Positions 1-6,800 of a DNA stretch of 28,903 bases are shown here, piece after piece (the stretch's first letter is position 1; each line of letters opens with the position of its first letter). The notes below the pieces were generated by a model. The model did not search any database, was not told the DNA's origin, and saw nothing but the letters and a program-made list of their open reading frames with translations. Made by a program: the position numbers and the translations under genes. The stretch comes from CAZPCT01 sp964585325 (lineage in GTDB: Bacteria; Patescibacteriota; Minisyncoccia; JACQLN01; CAZPCT01): assembly GCA_964585325.1 (NCBI GenBank), contig CAZPCT010000021.1:1-28903 (forward strand), written 5' to 3'.

Positions 1-331
1 GAGCGATGTCACGAAAGTTTCCTTCTTGTAGAACCAACCGTGAACCACTCTCCCCTCCTGCGTGCGAAACAGGTTCGGAGCGAGATCGTTGTGAGGGTTT
101 GCGTTTCTCATTGATAGACGATCCCGTCCCGAACCTTTTCCGCGCTCTGTGAACAGCGTCTGCATCTGCGTCTAGCGCAAGCACTCTACCGTCTGGTGCC
201 GCCTGCGCAAGCAATTCTGCGGTATATCCTCCGCCACCCAGCGTCGCGTCAATATATGTGCCTCCCGGTTTCACATCCAGAAGCTCCATCACCTCCCCAA
301 TCATCACCGGTTTGTGTACCGTATCAGTCAT
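1..331 (-). CDS. rsmH: 16S rRNA (cytosine1402-N4)-methyltransferase RsmH, N-terminal part
   Basis: This is the first ~110 codons of RsmH, which methylates N4 of C1402 in the 16S rRNA P site using S-adenosylmethionine. Translation from the ATG at 329-331 gives HKPVMIGEVMELLDV, then the SAM-binding motif I (YIDATLGGGGYTAELL), an acidic end of strand 2 (VLALDADADA) and QEGNFRDIA, all in the order expected for RsmH. Between the last two motifs sits a basic/Ser-rich insertion of about 30 residues (roughly residues 72-100) that typical RsmH proteins lack. The gene runs off the window edge, so its C-terminus is unseen. It follows mraZ by 113 nt, the usual mraZ-rsmH order at the head of the division/cell-wall cluster. 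That 113-nt gap is GC-rich, holds an 8-bp complementary pair (TTCAAGGG/CCCTTGAA on the minus strand) and shows no Shine-Dalgarno before the start. Confidence 0.93.
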   Translation of the reverse strand, partial: MTDTVHKPVMIGEVMELLDVKPGGTYIDATLGGGGYTAELLAQAAPDGRVLALDADADAVHRARKRFGTGSSINEKRKPSQRSRSEPVSHAGGESGSRLVLQEGNFRDIA

Positions 332-444
332 TTATTCTATTAGTTAAACGATTGCGAAGCGACGAATTCATTTCGCGCGAGCAATACTATTTAAGGGAAG
401 GGGGATTCGTTCAAGGGGGAAACCGCAGGTGTCACCCTTGAAAG

Positions 445-879
445 TTAATACAGCCCTTCCTCTCCCAACTCTTCCGCAATCTCGTCTGCTGACTGTTCCG
501 CCTTCTCTTTATACACACCCCACCGCTCCTCGTCCCATAACTCAACCCGGGTGTACAGACCCGCTACCACCACGTTCTTTTCAAGATGTGCGTGTAGGGC
601 AAGCGTATCTGGAATGAGGATGCGCCCAAGAGAGTCAAACGAGACTTCAGCCGCGTCCGCAAAGCGGCTACGGACAAACCGCCGCATCTTCTCCTGTCCT
701 ATGGGCAGGTTTGCGAGCCTCTCAGCAAGCTTCTTCCATTCGTCCAGCGGATAGAGTACAAGCGAGCTGTCTAACCCTTTGGTCAGCACGGCACGCTTGC
801 CTAGCTCTTTCCTAAACTTCACCGGAATGGAAAGCCGCCGTTTCGCGTCAACAGAATGTCTAAATTCGCCTATAAACAC
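445..879 (-). CDS. mraZ: Transcriptional regulator MraZ
   Basis: MraZ is a DNA-binding protein with two SpoVT/AbrB-like swapped-hairpin domains that forms a ring and represses its own division/cell-wall cluster in studied bacteria. The 144-residue product shows MFIGEFRHSVDAKRRLSIP at the N-terminus and a second DSLGRILIP motif about 85 residues in, matching the paired family signature. In the first motif the usual DxKGR is DAKRR, so the Gly is replaced. The C-terminus is rich in Glu (EIAEELGEEGLY). The start is the GTG at 877-879; it gives the conserved N-terminus and no in-frame ATG lies just upstream. No Shine-Dalgarno is visible. The next gene is rsmH, confirming the dcw-type context. A sigma-70-like promoter and MraZ-box-like repeats lie upstream. 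Confidence 0.95.
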   Translation of the reverse strand: MFIGEFRHSVDAKRRLSIPVKFRKELGKRAVLTKGLDSSLVLYPLDEWKKLAERLANLPIGQEKMRRFVRSRFADAAEVSFDSLGRILIPDTLALHAHLEKNVVVAGLYTRVELWDEERWGVYKEKAEQSADEIAEELGEEGLY

Positions 880-939
880 AAAAATGCGCTAGTTATCACT
901 GTTCAGGTTGTAAGGAACACCCTCCATGCTCCGTCCAAC

Positions 940-948
940 TTATCCACA
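940..948 (+). promoter_or_regulatory. Perfect DnaA-box match
   Basis: The sequence is TTATCCACA, the consensus DnaA box. It lies 61 nt upstream of the mraZ start codon and inside the predicted mraZ 5' untranslated region. A second perfect box and a one-mismatch box lie about 110 nt further upstream. Whether DnaA binds here is inference. Confidence 0.5.
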
Positions 949-962
949 GAATGACCTGGTTT

Positions 963-1000
963 TCCACACTTTCTTCCACATCTTCCCACTTCATTCCCTC
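963..1000 (-). promoter_or_regulatory. MraZ-box-like direct repeats
   Basis: Read on the minus strand this stretch repeats AGGGA, TGGGA, TGGAA and TGGAA at intervals of 11, 10 and 12 nt. MraZ of E. coli is known to bind TGGG-type direct repeats spaced by about one helical turn near its own promoter. The repeats start just downstream of the predicted transcription start (~1004), so bound MraZ would block initiation. Spacing is not perfectly regular, so the call is moderate. Confidence 0.5.
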
Positions 1001-1010
1001 TGTAACCACA

Positions 1011-1039
1011 ATACTAAGCTTTTATAGGGTTGACGTCAA
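1011..1039 (-). promoter_or_regulatory. Promoter of mraZ-rsmH
   Basis: The -35 box is TTGACG (1039-1034), followed by a 17-nt spacer and the -10 box TAGTAT (1016-1011). The predicted start is near 1004, giving a ~125-nt leader before the GTG of mraZ. Nothing else in the 200 nt upstream of mraZ fits as well. Confidence 0.7.
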
Positions 1040-1048
1040 TTAAAATAG

Positions 1049-1067
1049 TATCCACAGTTGTGGATAA
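1049..1067. promoter_or_regulatory. Inverted pair of DnaA boxes
   Basis: TATCCACA (1049-1056) and TGTGGATAA (1059-1067) form an inverted repeat with a 2-nt gap. The right half is a perfect DnaA box on the minus strand; the left half has one mismatch (G for the first T). The pair sits 10 nt upstream of the mraZ -35 box, where a DnaA dimer could contact RNA polymerase. Confidence 0.5.
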
Positions 1068-1075
1068 GCACGCTA

Positions 1076-1097
1076 AAAACCGCCAGTAGGCGGTTTT
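1076..1097 (-). terminator. Intrinsic terminator after tRNA-Ala
   Basis: The arms AAAACCGCC and GGCGGTTTT enclose a 4-nt loop. On the minus strand the stem is followed by a run of five T. It lies 6 nt past the 3' end of tRNA-Ala and separates it from the mraZ promoter. Confidence 0.8.
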
Positions 1098-1102
1098 ATT
1101 CG

Positions 1103-1175
1103 TGGACCCGACAGGAGTCGAACCTGCGACCTCCTCAGTGCAAATGAGGCGCTCTGCCAGCTGAGCTACGGGCCC
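1103..1175 (-). tRNA. tRNA-Ala(TGC)
   Basis: A 73-nt cloverleaf. The acceptor stem is GGGCCCG/CGGGTCC with discriminator A, the D arm is GCTC..GAGC, the anticodon stem CCTCA/TGAGG holds the loop TTTGCAC (anticodon TGC), and the T loop is TTCGACT. The CCA end is not encoded. An intrinsic terminator follows directly. Confidence 0.97.
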
Positions 1176-1269
1176 AAGTGAGGATGTGCACAAACGTGTT
1201 TGTGTGACATCCGAATGCCGGGCTCGTATCGCTCCGCTCTACGGATGTAATACGGGCCCAAGTGAGGAT
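1167..1269. repeat. Partial duplication of the tRNA-Ala 5' end flanking a hairpin insert
   Basis: A 19-nt sequence covering the first ~9 nt of tRNA-Ala plus its upstream flank occurs at 1167-1185 and again at 1251-1269, both in the same orientation. The ~65 nt between them hold a long imperfect hairpin at 1182-1212 (outer arms GGATGT/ACATCC, inner arms CAAAC/GTTTG) and a second pair, CATCCG and CGGATG. No protein is encoded. The second copy is only a tRNA fragment and cannot fold as a tRNA. Confidence 0.75.
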
Positions 1270-1271
1270 TA

Positions 1272-1300
1272 AGAGTATCAAAAAAGCCCCTCAAAAACAA
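1272..1300 (-). promoter_or_regulatory. Possible promoter of tRNA-Ala
   Basis: On the minus strand TTGTTT (1300-1295), a 17-nt spacer and TACTCT (1277-1272) resemble a sigma-70 promoter. Transcription would begin near 1265, so the precursor would include the duplicated tRNA fragment. Confidence 0.4.
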
Positions 1301-1311
1301 GAAAAGCTCCT

Positions 1312-1333
1312 GTTACGTAGCATGCTACGTAAC
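1312..1333. repeat. Perfect 22-nt palindrome
   Basis: The arms GTTACGTAGCA and TGCTACGTAAC are perfect reverse complements with no loop. The palindrome overlaps the edge of the terminator at 1331-1364 by 3 nt. No T run follows it on either strand, so it is more likely a protein-binding site or a transcript-end structure than a second terminator. Confidence 0.7.
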
Positions 1334-1364
1334 AACAAAACCGCCCGCGGGCGGTTTTGTTGTT
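1331..1364 (-). terminator. Intrinsic terminator after the ligase/TPR gene
   Basis: A perfect 34-nt palindrome with a GC-rich centre (CCGCCCG/CGGGCGG) and flanking AACAACAAAA/TTTTGTTGTT arms. It lies 43 nt past the stop codon of the gene at 1407-3719. It is symmetrical and could act in both directions. Confidence 0.8.
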
Positions 1365-1406
1365 AGCGTTTTGTTAGTGCTTCTAGGGTTGAAGTGTATC
1401 CAATTT

Positions 1407-3719
1407 TTAGGGCTGCTGTTCTTCCCCACCTGCCGGAACCCCTTCTGCCTCCTCGCCCTCCAATGGAGGGGAGTCCCCAGCTGCGGGAGGGGCAAGAGCC
1501 TGCCTGCCAGCACGAAGGTTCGTCAAAATGATCTGTACTTCCTGATTATTCGGGTTGAGCGCTGCAACCCTTTCAAACTGCTCTATCGCCCCTTGCCTGT
1601 TCCCCTGCCTGTCATAAATGAGGCCAAGGAAGTAGCGTGCGTTTGAATAGTTTGGATTAAGTTCCACCGCGCGCTCAAGCTGGGCCTGCGCCTTTTCTAG
1701 CGGCTCGCCGCTCCGCACATTCTGGTTGGCAAAGAAACCACCCTGCACCAAGTACGTTTGCGCAAGCTGAGTTCTGATGAATGGGTTTACTGGCTCAAGC
1801 TCCACCGCACGCTCATACACCTGTGCGGCAAAGTCGTTCGCACCGTCAACGTACGCGTTCATAGCCCGGTATGACTCCGCAACGTCAATGAGAAGCGATA
1901 CATTCTCTGGGTCAAGCTGCCTGGCCTGCTGAAGCGCCGTTATCGCCTGCGCCGTCAGGTTCTGTACCTGTTGTGACTCCTCGGCAGTTGCCTGTTGCTG
2001 CTGCCCTTGACGTTGTCCTATCTCCCCCACTATCACGTTCACTCGCGCAAGCGCAAGTTGAGAGAATGTGCGGTAATACCGAGGCGCCTGTCCATGGGTC
2101 TGTATAGCTCGCGCCGCGTTCTGTAGACGGTCAGGCAATGAGTCCGCGGTCACCTCGCCGCTCACCGCAGCCGCGTACGCGCGCTCAGAGACAAAGCGCT
2201 GGACCGTCAGATACAGACCACCAATGCCCACAACTAAGAGCACAATGGAAAGCACGAAGGCAACCAACGTCTTCATAGATCCTGCTTTAAATTGGTAGGT
2301 CTGCAGAAGTCCCTCAGATGCAGTCACCCGCGCCATAAAGAGCGCTGGGAGCAGCCAGAAGAAAATCTCAAGAGACACCGTAGTGGGATAGAAAAATTTT
2401 GAAGCAAGAATGAAGACCCATGCAGAAAACAGTCCCATCGCAAGTCCTGCCTCACCGTCTCCCATACGCTTCAAGGCGTAAAAGGCGCCAATAACAAAGA
2501 AGACAATGAACGCCAGAAGACCCAGCGCCCCCAGAAGGCCAAGGTTCGCAAGCCACGTCAGCATCTCCGCGTTCGCGTCAGAAAAGTTCACCCCCCAGAA
2601 GTTCGTCTGGTTGAGCGTGGCAGACTTCGCCTGCGCGTATTCGTACGGGAATGTTTCGGGACCAGAGCCTAGAATAAAATTCCCACTCCACGCGTTCTTC
2701 ACCACGTTCCAGCTTGCGCTGTATGAGGGACTTATTTCCGCAGGCACCTGCACCACGTTGAGCGCCGGGGCTGAAGGAAGCAGCCACATCAAAACAGAGA
2801 CTACCAGAATAAGAAGTGGCACAATGATGCGCCGCTGGCGGGCCCAGTCGGAAGAGAAAAATCCCTGCCGATAGCTGATGAGGCCGACATACACAAGTAG
2901 CGCAATGGCCAAGGAAATCCACGCAGCATCAAAGTTCACAATAAGAAGGAGTGTCAGCTGCGCCAAACCTATAACCGCCAGAACAACGCGTTTCCAGAGT
3001 GCTCTCACAGAACCAAAAAGATCTATGACAATGGGAAGTGAAAAGGCGCTGAAGAGCGCGAGCGCGAACAGTGAACCCAGCGGCGTGAAAAGTTCATTCT
3101 CCGTAAATGCCCCGGGCAACACATGTACGCCCGCGAACTGCAGGAACGAGATGAGTGTTGCCACCACGCTTGCCGCAACCGCCGCAACCGCCGTCCAGCG
3201 CGCTTCTTTCCTCGTCATGTTCTCAAGCGCGGCAAAGAAGACAATGAGGTAAGCGAGTATCGCCATAGTGCTGAACGCAAATCGCCCCACGTCACCATAG
3301 AAGCTCACCCACGGAGCGGCCGAAGTAAGCGTACTTGCCACTGCTATGACGCCTAGCGCGAGTGCAGGCCAGAGTAGTCTGGTCTTACGCCACGAAAACG
3401 AGCCCGTGGCTATCACCTTCCCCACCCACGCAAGAAGTATAATAAACGCCAATAAGGTCAGCAAAAGGTGTTTAGAGAGCCCTATAGTGTCTGAAGAGAA
3501 GAAGTAGAAGACGGGCACCAGAAACGCTGTAAGGTAAATTGCTATCTTCATCACGTAGTCAAAGAACAAACCACCTCCTGTTAGGTTCCCTTCGTCCACT
3601 ACAGGCCTCTCTGTTGGCGGAGGGGTATGTGGATTGGCCTCCACCCGCTGCATGTGGCCAAACTGTACGTCAGTAGACATAATTTCTAATTTATTGGTTT
3701 TTAGCAATACAAAAGTCAT
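1407..3719 (-). CDS. O-antigen ligase/polymerase-like membrane protein with C-terminal TPRs
   Basis: A 770-residue protein with about a dozen hydrophobic segments from residue ~55 to ~520 (for example IYLTAFLVPVFYFF and LLLTLLAFIILLAWV). The long extracytoplasmic stretch near the middle (FILGSGPETFPYEYAQAK) resembles the Wzy/WaaL O-antigen ligase family, where this region binds the lipid-linked glycan. From residue ~610 to ~745 it carries tetratricopeptide repeats (YERAVELEPVNP, LERAVELNPNYSNARYFLGLIYD, QFERVAALNPNN), a fusion common in candidate-phyla genomes. The tail is Pro/Glu-rich. The likely role is joining or polymerising surface glycans at the outer face of the membrane; the substrate is unknown. 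I chose the start at 3719 because GGAGG lies 7 nt upstream, the only clear Shine-Dalgarno in the window; a second ATG at 3680 is possible. The giant surface protein gene ends 158 nt upstream. Confidence 0.8.
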   Translation of the reverse strand: MTFVLLKTNKLEIMSTDVQFGHMQRVEANPHTPPPTERPVVDEGNLTGGGLFFDYVMKIAIYLTAFLVPVFYFFSSDTIGLSKHLLLTLLAFIILLAWVGKVIATGSFSWRKTRLLWPALALGVIAVASTLTSAAPWVSFYGDVGRFAFSTMAILAYLIVFFAALENMTRKEARWTAVAAVAASVVATLISFLQFAGVHVLPGAFTENELFTPLGSLFALALFSAFSLPIVIDLFGSVRALWKRVVLAVIGLAQLTLLLIVNFDAAWISLAIALLVYVGLISYRQGFFSSDWARQRRIIVPLLILVVSVLMWLLPSAPALNVVQVPAEISPSYSASWNVVKNAWSGNFILGSGPETFPYEYAQAKSATLNQTNFWGVNFSDANAEMLTWLANLGLLGALGLLAFIVFFVIGAFYALKRMGDGEAGLAMGLFSAWVFILASKFFYPTTVSLEIFFWLLPALFMARVTASEGLLQTYQFKAGSMKTLVAFVLSIVLLVVGIGGLYLTVQRFVSERAYAAAVSGEVTADSLPDRLQNAARAIQTHGQAPRYYRTFSQLALARVNVIVGEIGQRQGQQQQATAEESQQVQNLTAQAITALQQARQLDPENVSLLIDVAESYRAMNAYVDGANDFAAQVYERAVELEPVNPFIRTQLAQTYLVQGGFFANQNVRSGEPLEKAQAQLERAVELNPNYSNARYFLGLIYDRQGNRQGAIEQFERVAALNPNNQEVQIILTNLRAGRQALAPPAAGDSPPLEGEEAEGVPAGGEEQQP

Positions 3720-3769
3720 ATCTCCCCCTCCGAGATATCCTCTGTATAGTTCTTGTATTTACTCCTTTC

Positions 3770-3778
3770 ATTATACCA
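3770..3778 (-). promoter_or_regulatory. Extended -10 promoter of the ligase/TPR gene
   Basis: On the minus strand TGG-TATAAT forms an extended -10 element with a perfect -10 hexamer. The expected -35 position (3793-3798) lacks TTGACA and is instead covered by an inverted repeat. The predicted start is near 3763, giving a ~44-nt leader. Confidence 0.65.
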
Positions 3779-3790
3779 GACATGGGTTCC

Positions 3791-3813
3791 CTGTGGGTCT
3801 GTGTTACCCACAG
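3791..3813. promoter_or_regulatory. Inverted repeat over the -35 region, candidate operator
   Basis: CTGTGGGT (3791-3798) and ACCCACAG (3806-3813) are perfect 8-nt inverted arms with a 7-nt gap. The left arm falls on the -35 position of the downstream promoter. A dimeric regulator binding here could repress or activate the ligase gene. No T run follows, so it is not a terminator for the giant gene. Confidence 0.5.
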
Positions 3814-3877
3814 CCAATATTCACGTACTAACGCTCAATTCCCAGTACATTATGCGAGTTTTTCACTGTATATTTCA

Positions 3878-6800
3878 CTACTCCGCGGGAGTTGCCGCTG
3901 GCTCGGAGGTAGGTTCGGGTTCTGCAGCCGGCGCAAGTTCTGACTCTGCTGGTGGCTCGGGTGTCGGCTCTGGTTCAGGTGCTGGCGCAGGTTCGGGTGC
4001 GACAGTTTCTGTTCCGCCGGTGTTCACTGCCTCCTCAGAAGGTGTTGATGTGGATACAGTATCAGCTGCACCGGGATCAGTGGTTGTTGCCGTGCCAGTG
4101 TCTGTGGTGTTCTCGCTCACATCCTGTGAAGCAGGTGGCACAGACGGGTCGGGCTGAGGAAGCTCCGCGCCTGAAGGCCACTCACTATCTCCTCTCTCAA
4201 ACCCTGCCCGGCGGGCAATAACAATGTAGTCAAACGTCGCGCCCTCGTCCTGGCCGCTTATCTGCCGCACCTCAAAGCCAAATCGTGTCTTCTCCGCAAC
4301 ATAAAGCCCGCCATTCACTCGCGCCGTTGGTGTCACACTCACGCGGATCGGCTCCGTCTCGCTGATAAGCGAGATAAATGATTCATGGAAGCGGATCCTA
4401 GCAACCGTCTCACCGTCGGCTCCTTCCTGCAGTACGCCTGAGCCGGCAATCATGAACTCGGCGCGTGAGCTTGCCACACCGTAGGTGGCGTACATCTTCT
4501 TCGTCTCGTCCTCCCCTATCTCGTCCAACCTTGTCTCGTTCGCAATCGTGCTGTTTTCACCCATCACACTCCGAGCCTGGTTACCCAGGAACGCGAGCTG
4601 GCTCTTTGCCACCCCAAAGATCGTTTTAAACAGCCCCGCAAGCCTGCCACCCTCTTCCGTCTCACTCTTTGTAAGGTCGGCGAATAGCGCCACGCCCTGC
4701 CCGTCCACTTTCCATGTAGTGCCCAGCATCTCCCGCGCCTCACCTGTCGAGAACTTATAGGTCGCCAAGTCTGCCGTGCCCTCCGTAGCCTCTGGCGAAG
4801 GAGTGGTTAGCTCACCCGTCTCCGTGTCCCCGTCCGTGGCAAGTGTGTCTTCTGGATCAATCGCATCACTCGGGGTGGTCGTAGCTGCGTCATCTTCGTC
4901 GCCTGCCCCGTTTGAGACCGTACTCGTAGAGTTCGTTGACTCGAATGGGGTCTCCCCTACAACCGCAAGCTCGTCCGATCCGTTTGTCGGGTCCGCAACC
5001 ACCTCTTCCGGTGTTTCTGTATTGCTACTTTCGTCATTTGAATTTGCTTCGGAATTCGTGCTTAGGGATTCGGATTTTGTCGTTGACGCCTGTTTCTCAA
5101 GCGCGGCCAGCCGCCCTTCCACTCCCTTGAACATCTCAAGTAAGTACAGCCCCAACTTCTCGTATTTTACCTTCTCTGGTGTGGACGAGGCGGTATCTGT
5201 TGCTTCAGACCACGTCACCAGGTCGGGCGCGACCGCCGCAAGATCGTCTATATTAAAGCCCACGTCTGTGCGAGTAATACCATCCTCACCTGTCACGCTG
5301 AACTTGATGGGCTTCACACTCAAAAGCTTCGCACTATCAAACGAAAGCTCCTCAATATTCACCGTTGCACCAAACGTGTTGAGCGAGGTGCCAAACTCAT
5401 TCCATTCAAACGCAAGCTCGGTGTGTGCCTCCCCGCTGTAGTGCCCAAGGTTAACAAACACCTCCACCGCCCCTTGTTGAACATCTTCTCCCTCGGTACC
5501 AAATGCGCTAAGAGCAGTACCTATCACGGGACCAGGACCCGTCGCGCGCATTGCCGCTCCCGGCACGGTGGCAGAACTGGTAAGATAGTCGCCTACCGCA
5601 ATGGGCCCGTTCTCTGTGGTCACCCGTACGGGCACGCGGCCAGAGAGCGCAAGTGGTACGCCCCCGTTAAACTTGTCCAACAACAGCCCTGGGAAGGTGG
5701 AGACCACACCCGCAAGCGCTTTTTGGTAGCCCGCAGTAGATTTAAATATCTTGCGGCCCTCGCCAAACACCACCACGTCCGCAGGCTCCACCGTCTCCCC
5801 TGCTACGTAGTTTTCTGCAAGGTCAGCGCCCCCGTCCGTTGCGGGGAAGATGTTTACGCCGGACCGAGCCTCTACCGAGACGGTGTTTACACCGTCAATC
5901 AGAAACTCAACATAGTCGCCGGCAGTGAGTGACCTAATTATAGAGAAGGTATTTTCGTCGGGGTCTGTCTGGTGGGCGTTAAAGATAGTGCTGGTGGCAA
6001 CGCCCGTCCCGTTTACGGCGATCACAAAATCCATAAGCGAGCCGCTCGCCTGCTCCACAATGGCGTTTAGATTAATAAAGTACTTGCCTGTTGTCGCTAT
6101 GGTGAACCGGCCCTCAGTTGAAGTATAGACAATACCGGAGGATGAGTGGGTGGTAGATGCCATACCCGTGTAGTTTGAACTCTGGAACATATTATACTGT
6201 GCGCTTGAGGCGTTTGAGTCTGTCGTGACCTGCCAGCTAATGTGATCTGTAAGAGACGAGCCCCCTCCCCCGGTCAAAGACACCCACGCGCCACCCTTGC
6301 GCCCCTCAAAGTCAGACCCCGTCCAGCGCATAGTGCCATTTGCCGTTCCTGCCGCGTTCCCCAAAAGAAGCGCGCCGCTTAACTCAAGCGATTCCGCGGC
6401 GGGCGTCACACCAACTCCCACCCTGCCAGAGGAATCAATAAGAATCCGCCTCGTACCCCCCGTAGAAAACGCAAGCGAGTCCGCGCCCTCGAGATACATA
6501 CCCGTATTTGTGTCGTTAACAAAGCTGAGAGTCGGTGTACCGCTTGATCCGTTTAACGCAAGAAGCTGACCACTGGAGTTAATACGCACCCGCTCCGTTC
6601 CGCCAGTAGTAAAGTTAAGCGTATCCGCTCCAGAAGAGTAGATACCAGTATTTAAGTCCCCACTAAATCCAATCGCCGCCGCAGTCGCGTTGCCAAGATC
6701 AGACGCAAGTAGACGCCGCGCCGTGGTGGTTCCTGTGTTTGTAATGTTTCCTGTCACGTTAAGCGTGCTTGCAAACGTCACCGCGCCGCTCGTGTTGAGC

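Noticed and set aside
4776..5441. Long open frames on the plus strand inside the giant gene
   Set aside because: They are Ser/Val/Pro-rich shadows of the repetitive minus-strand coding sequence, without promoters or family matches.
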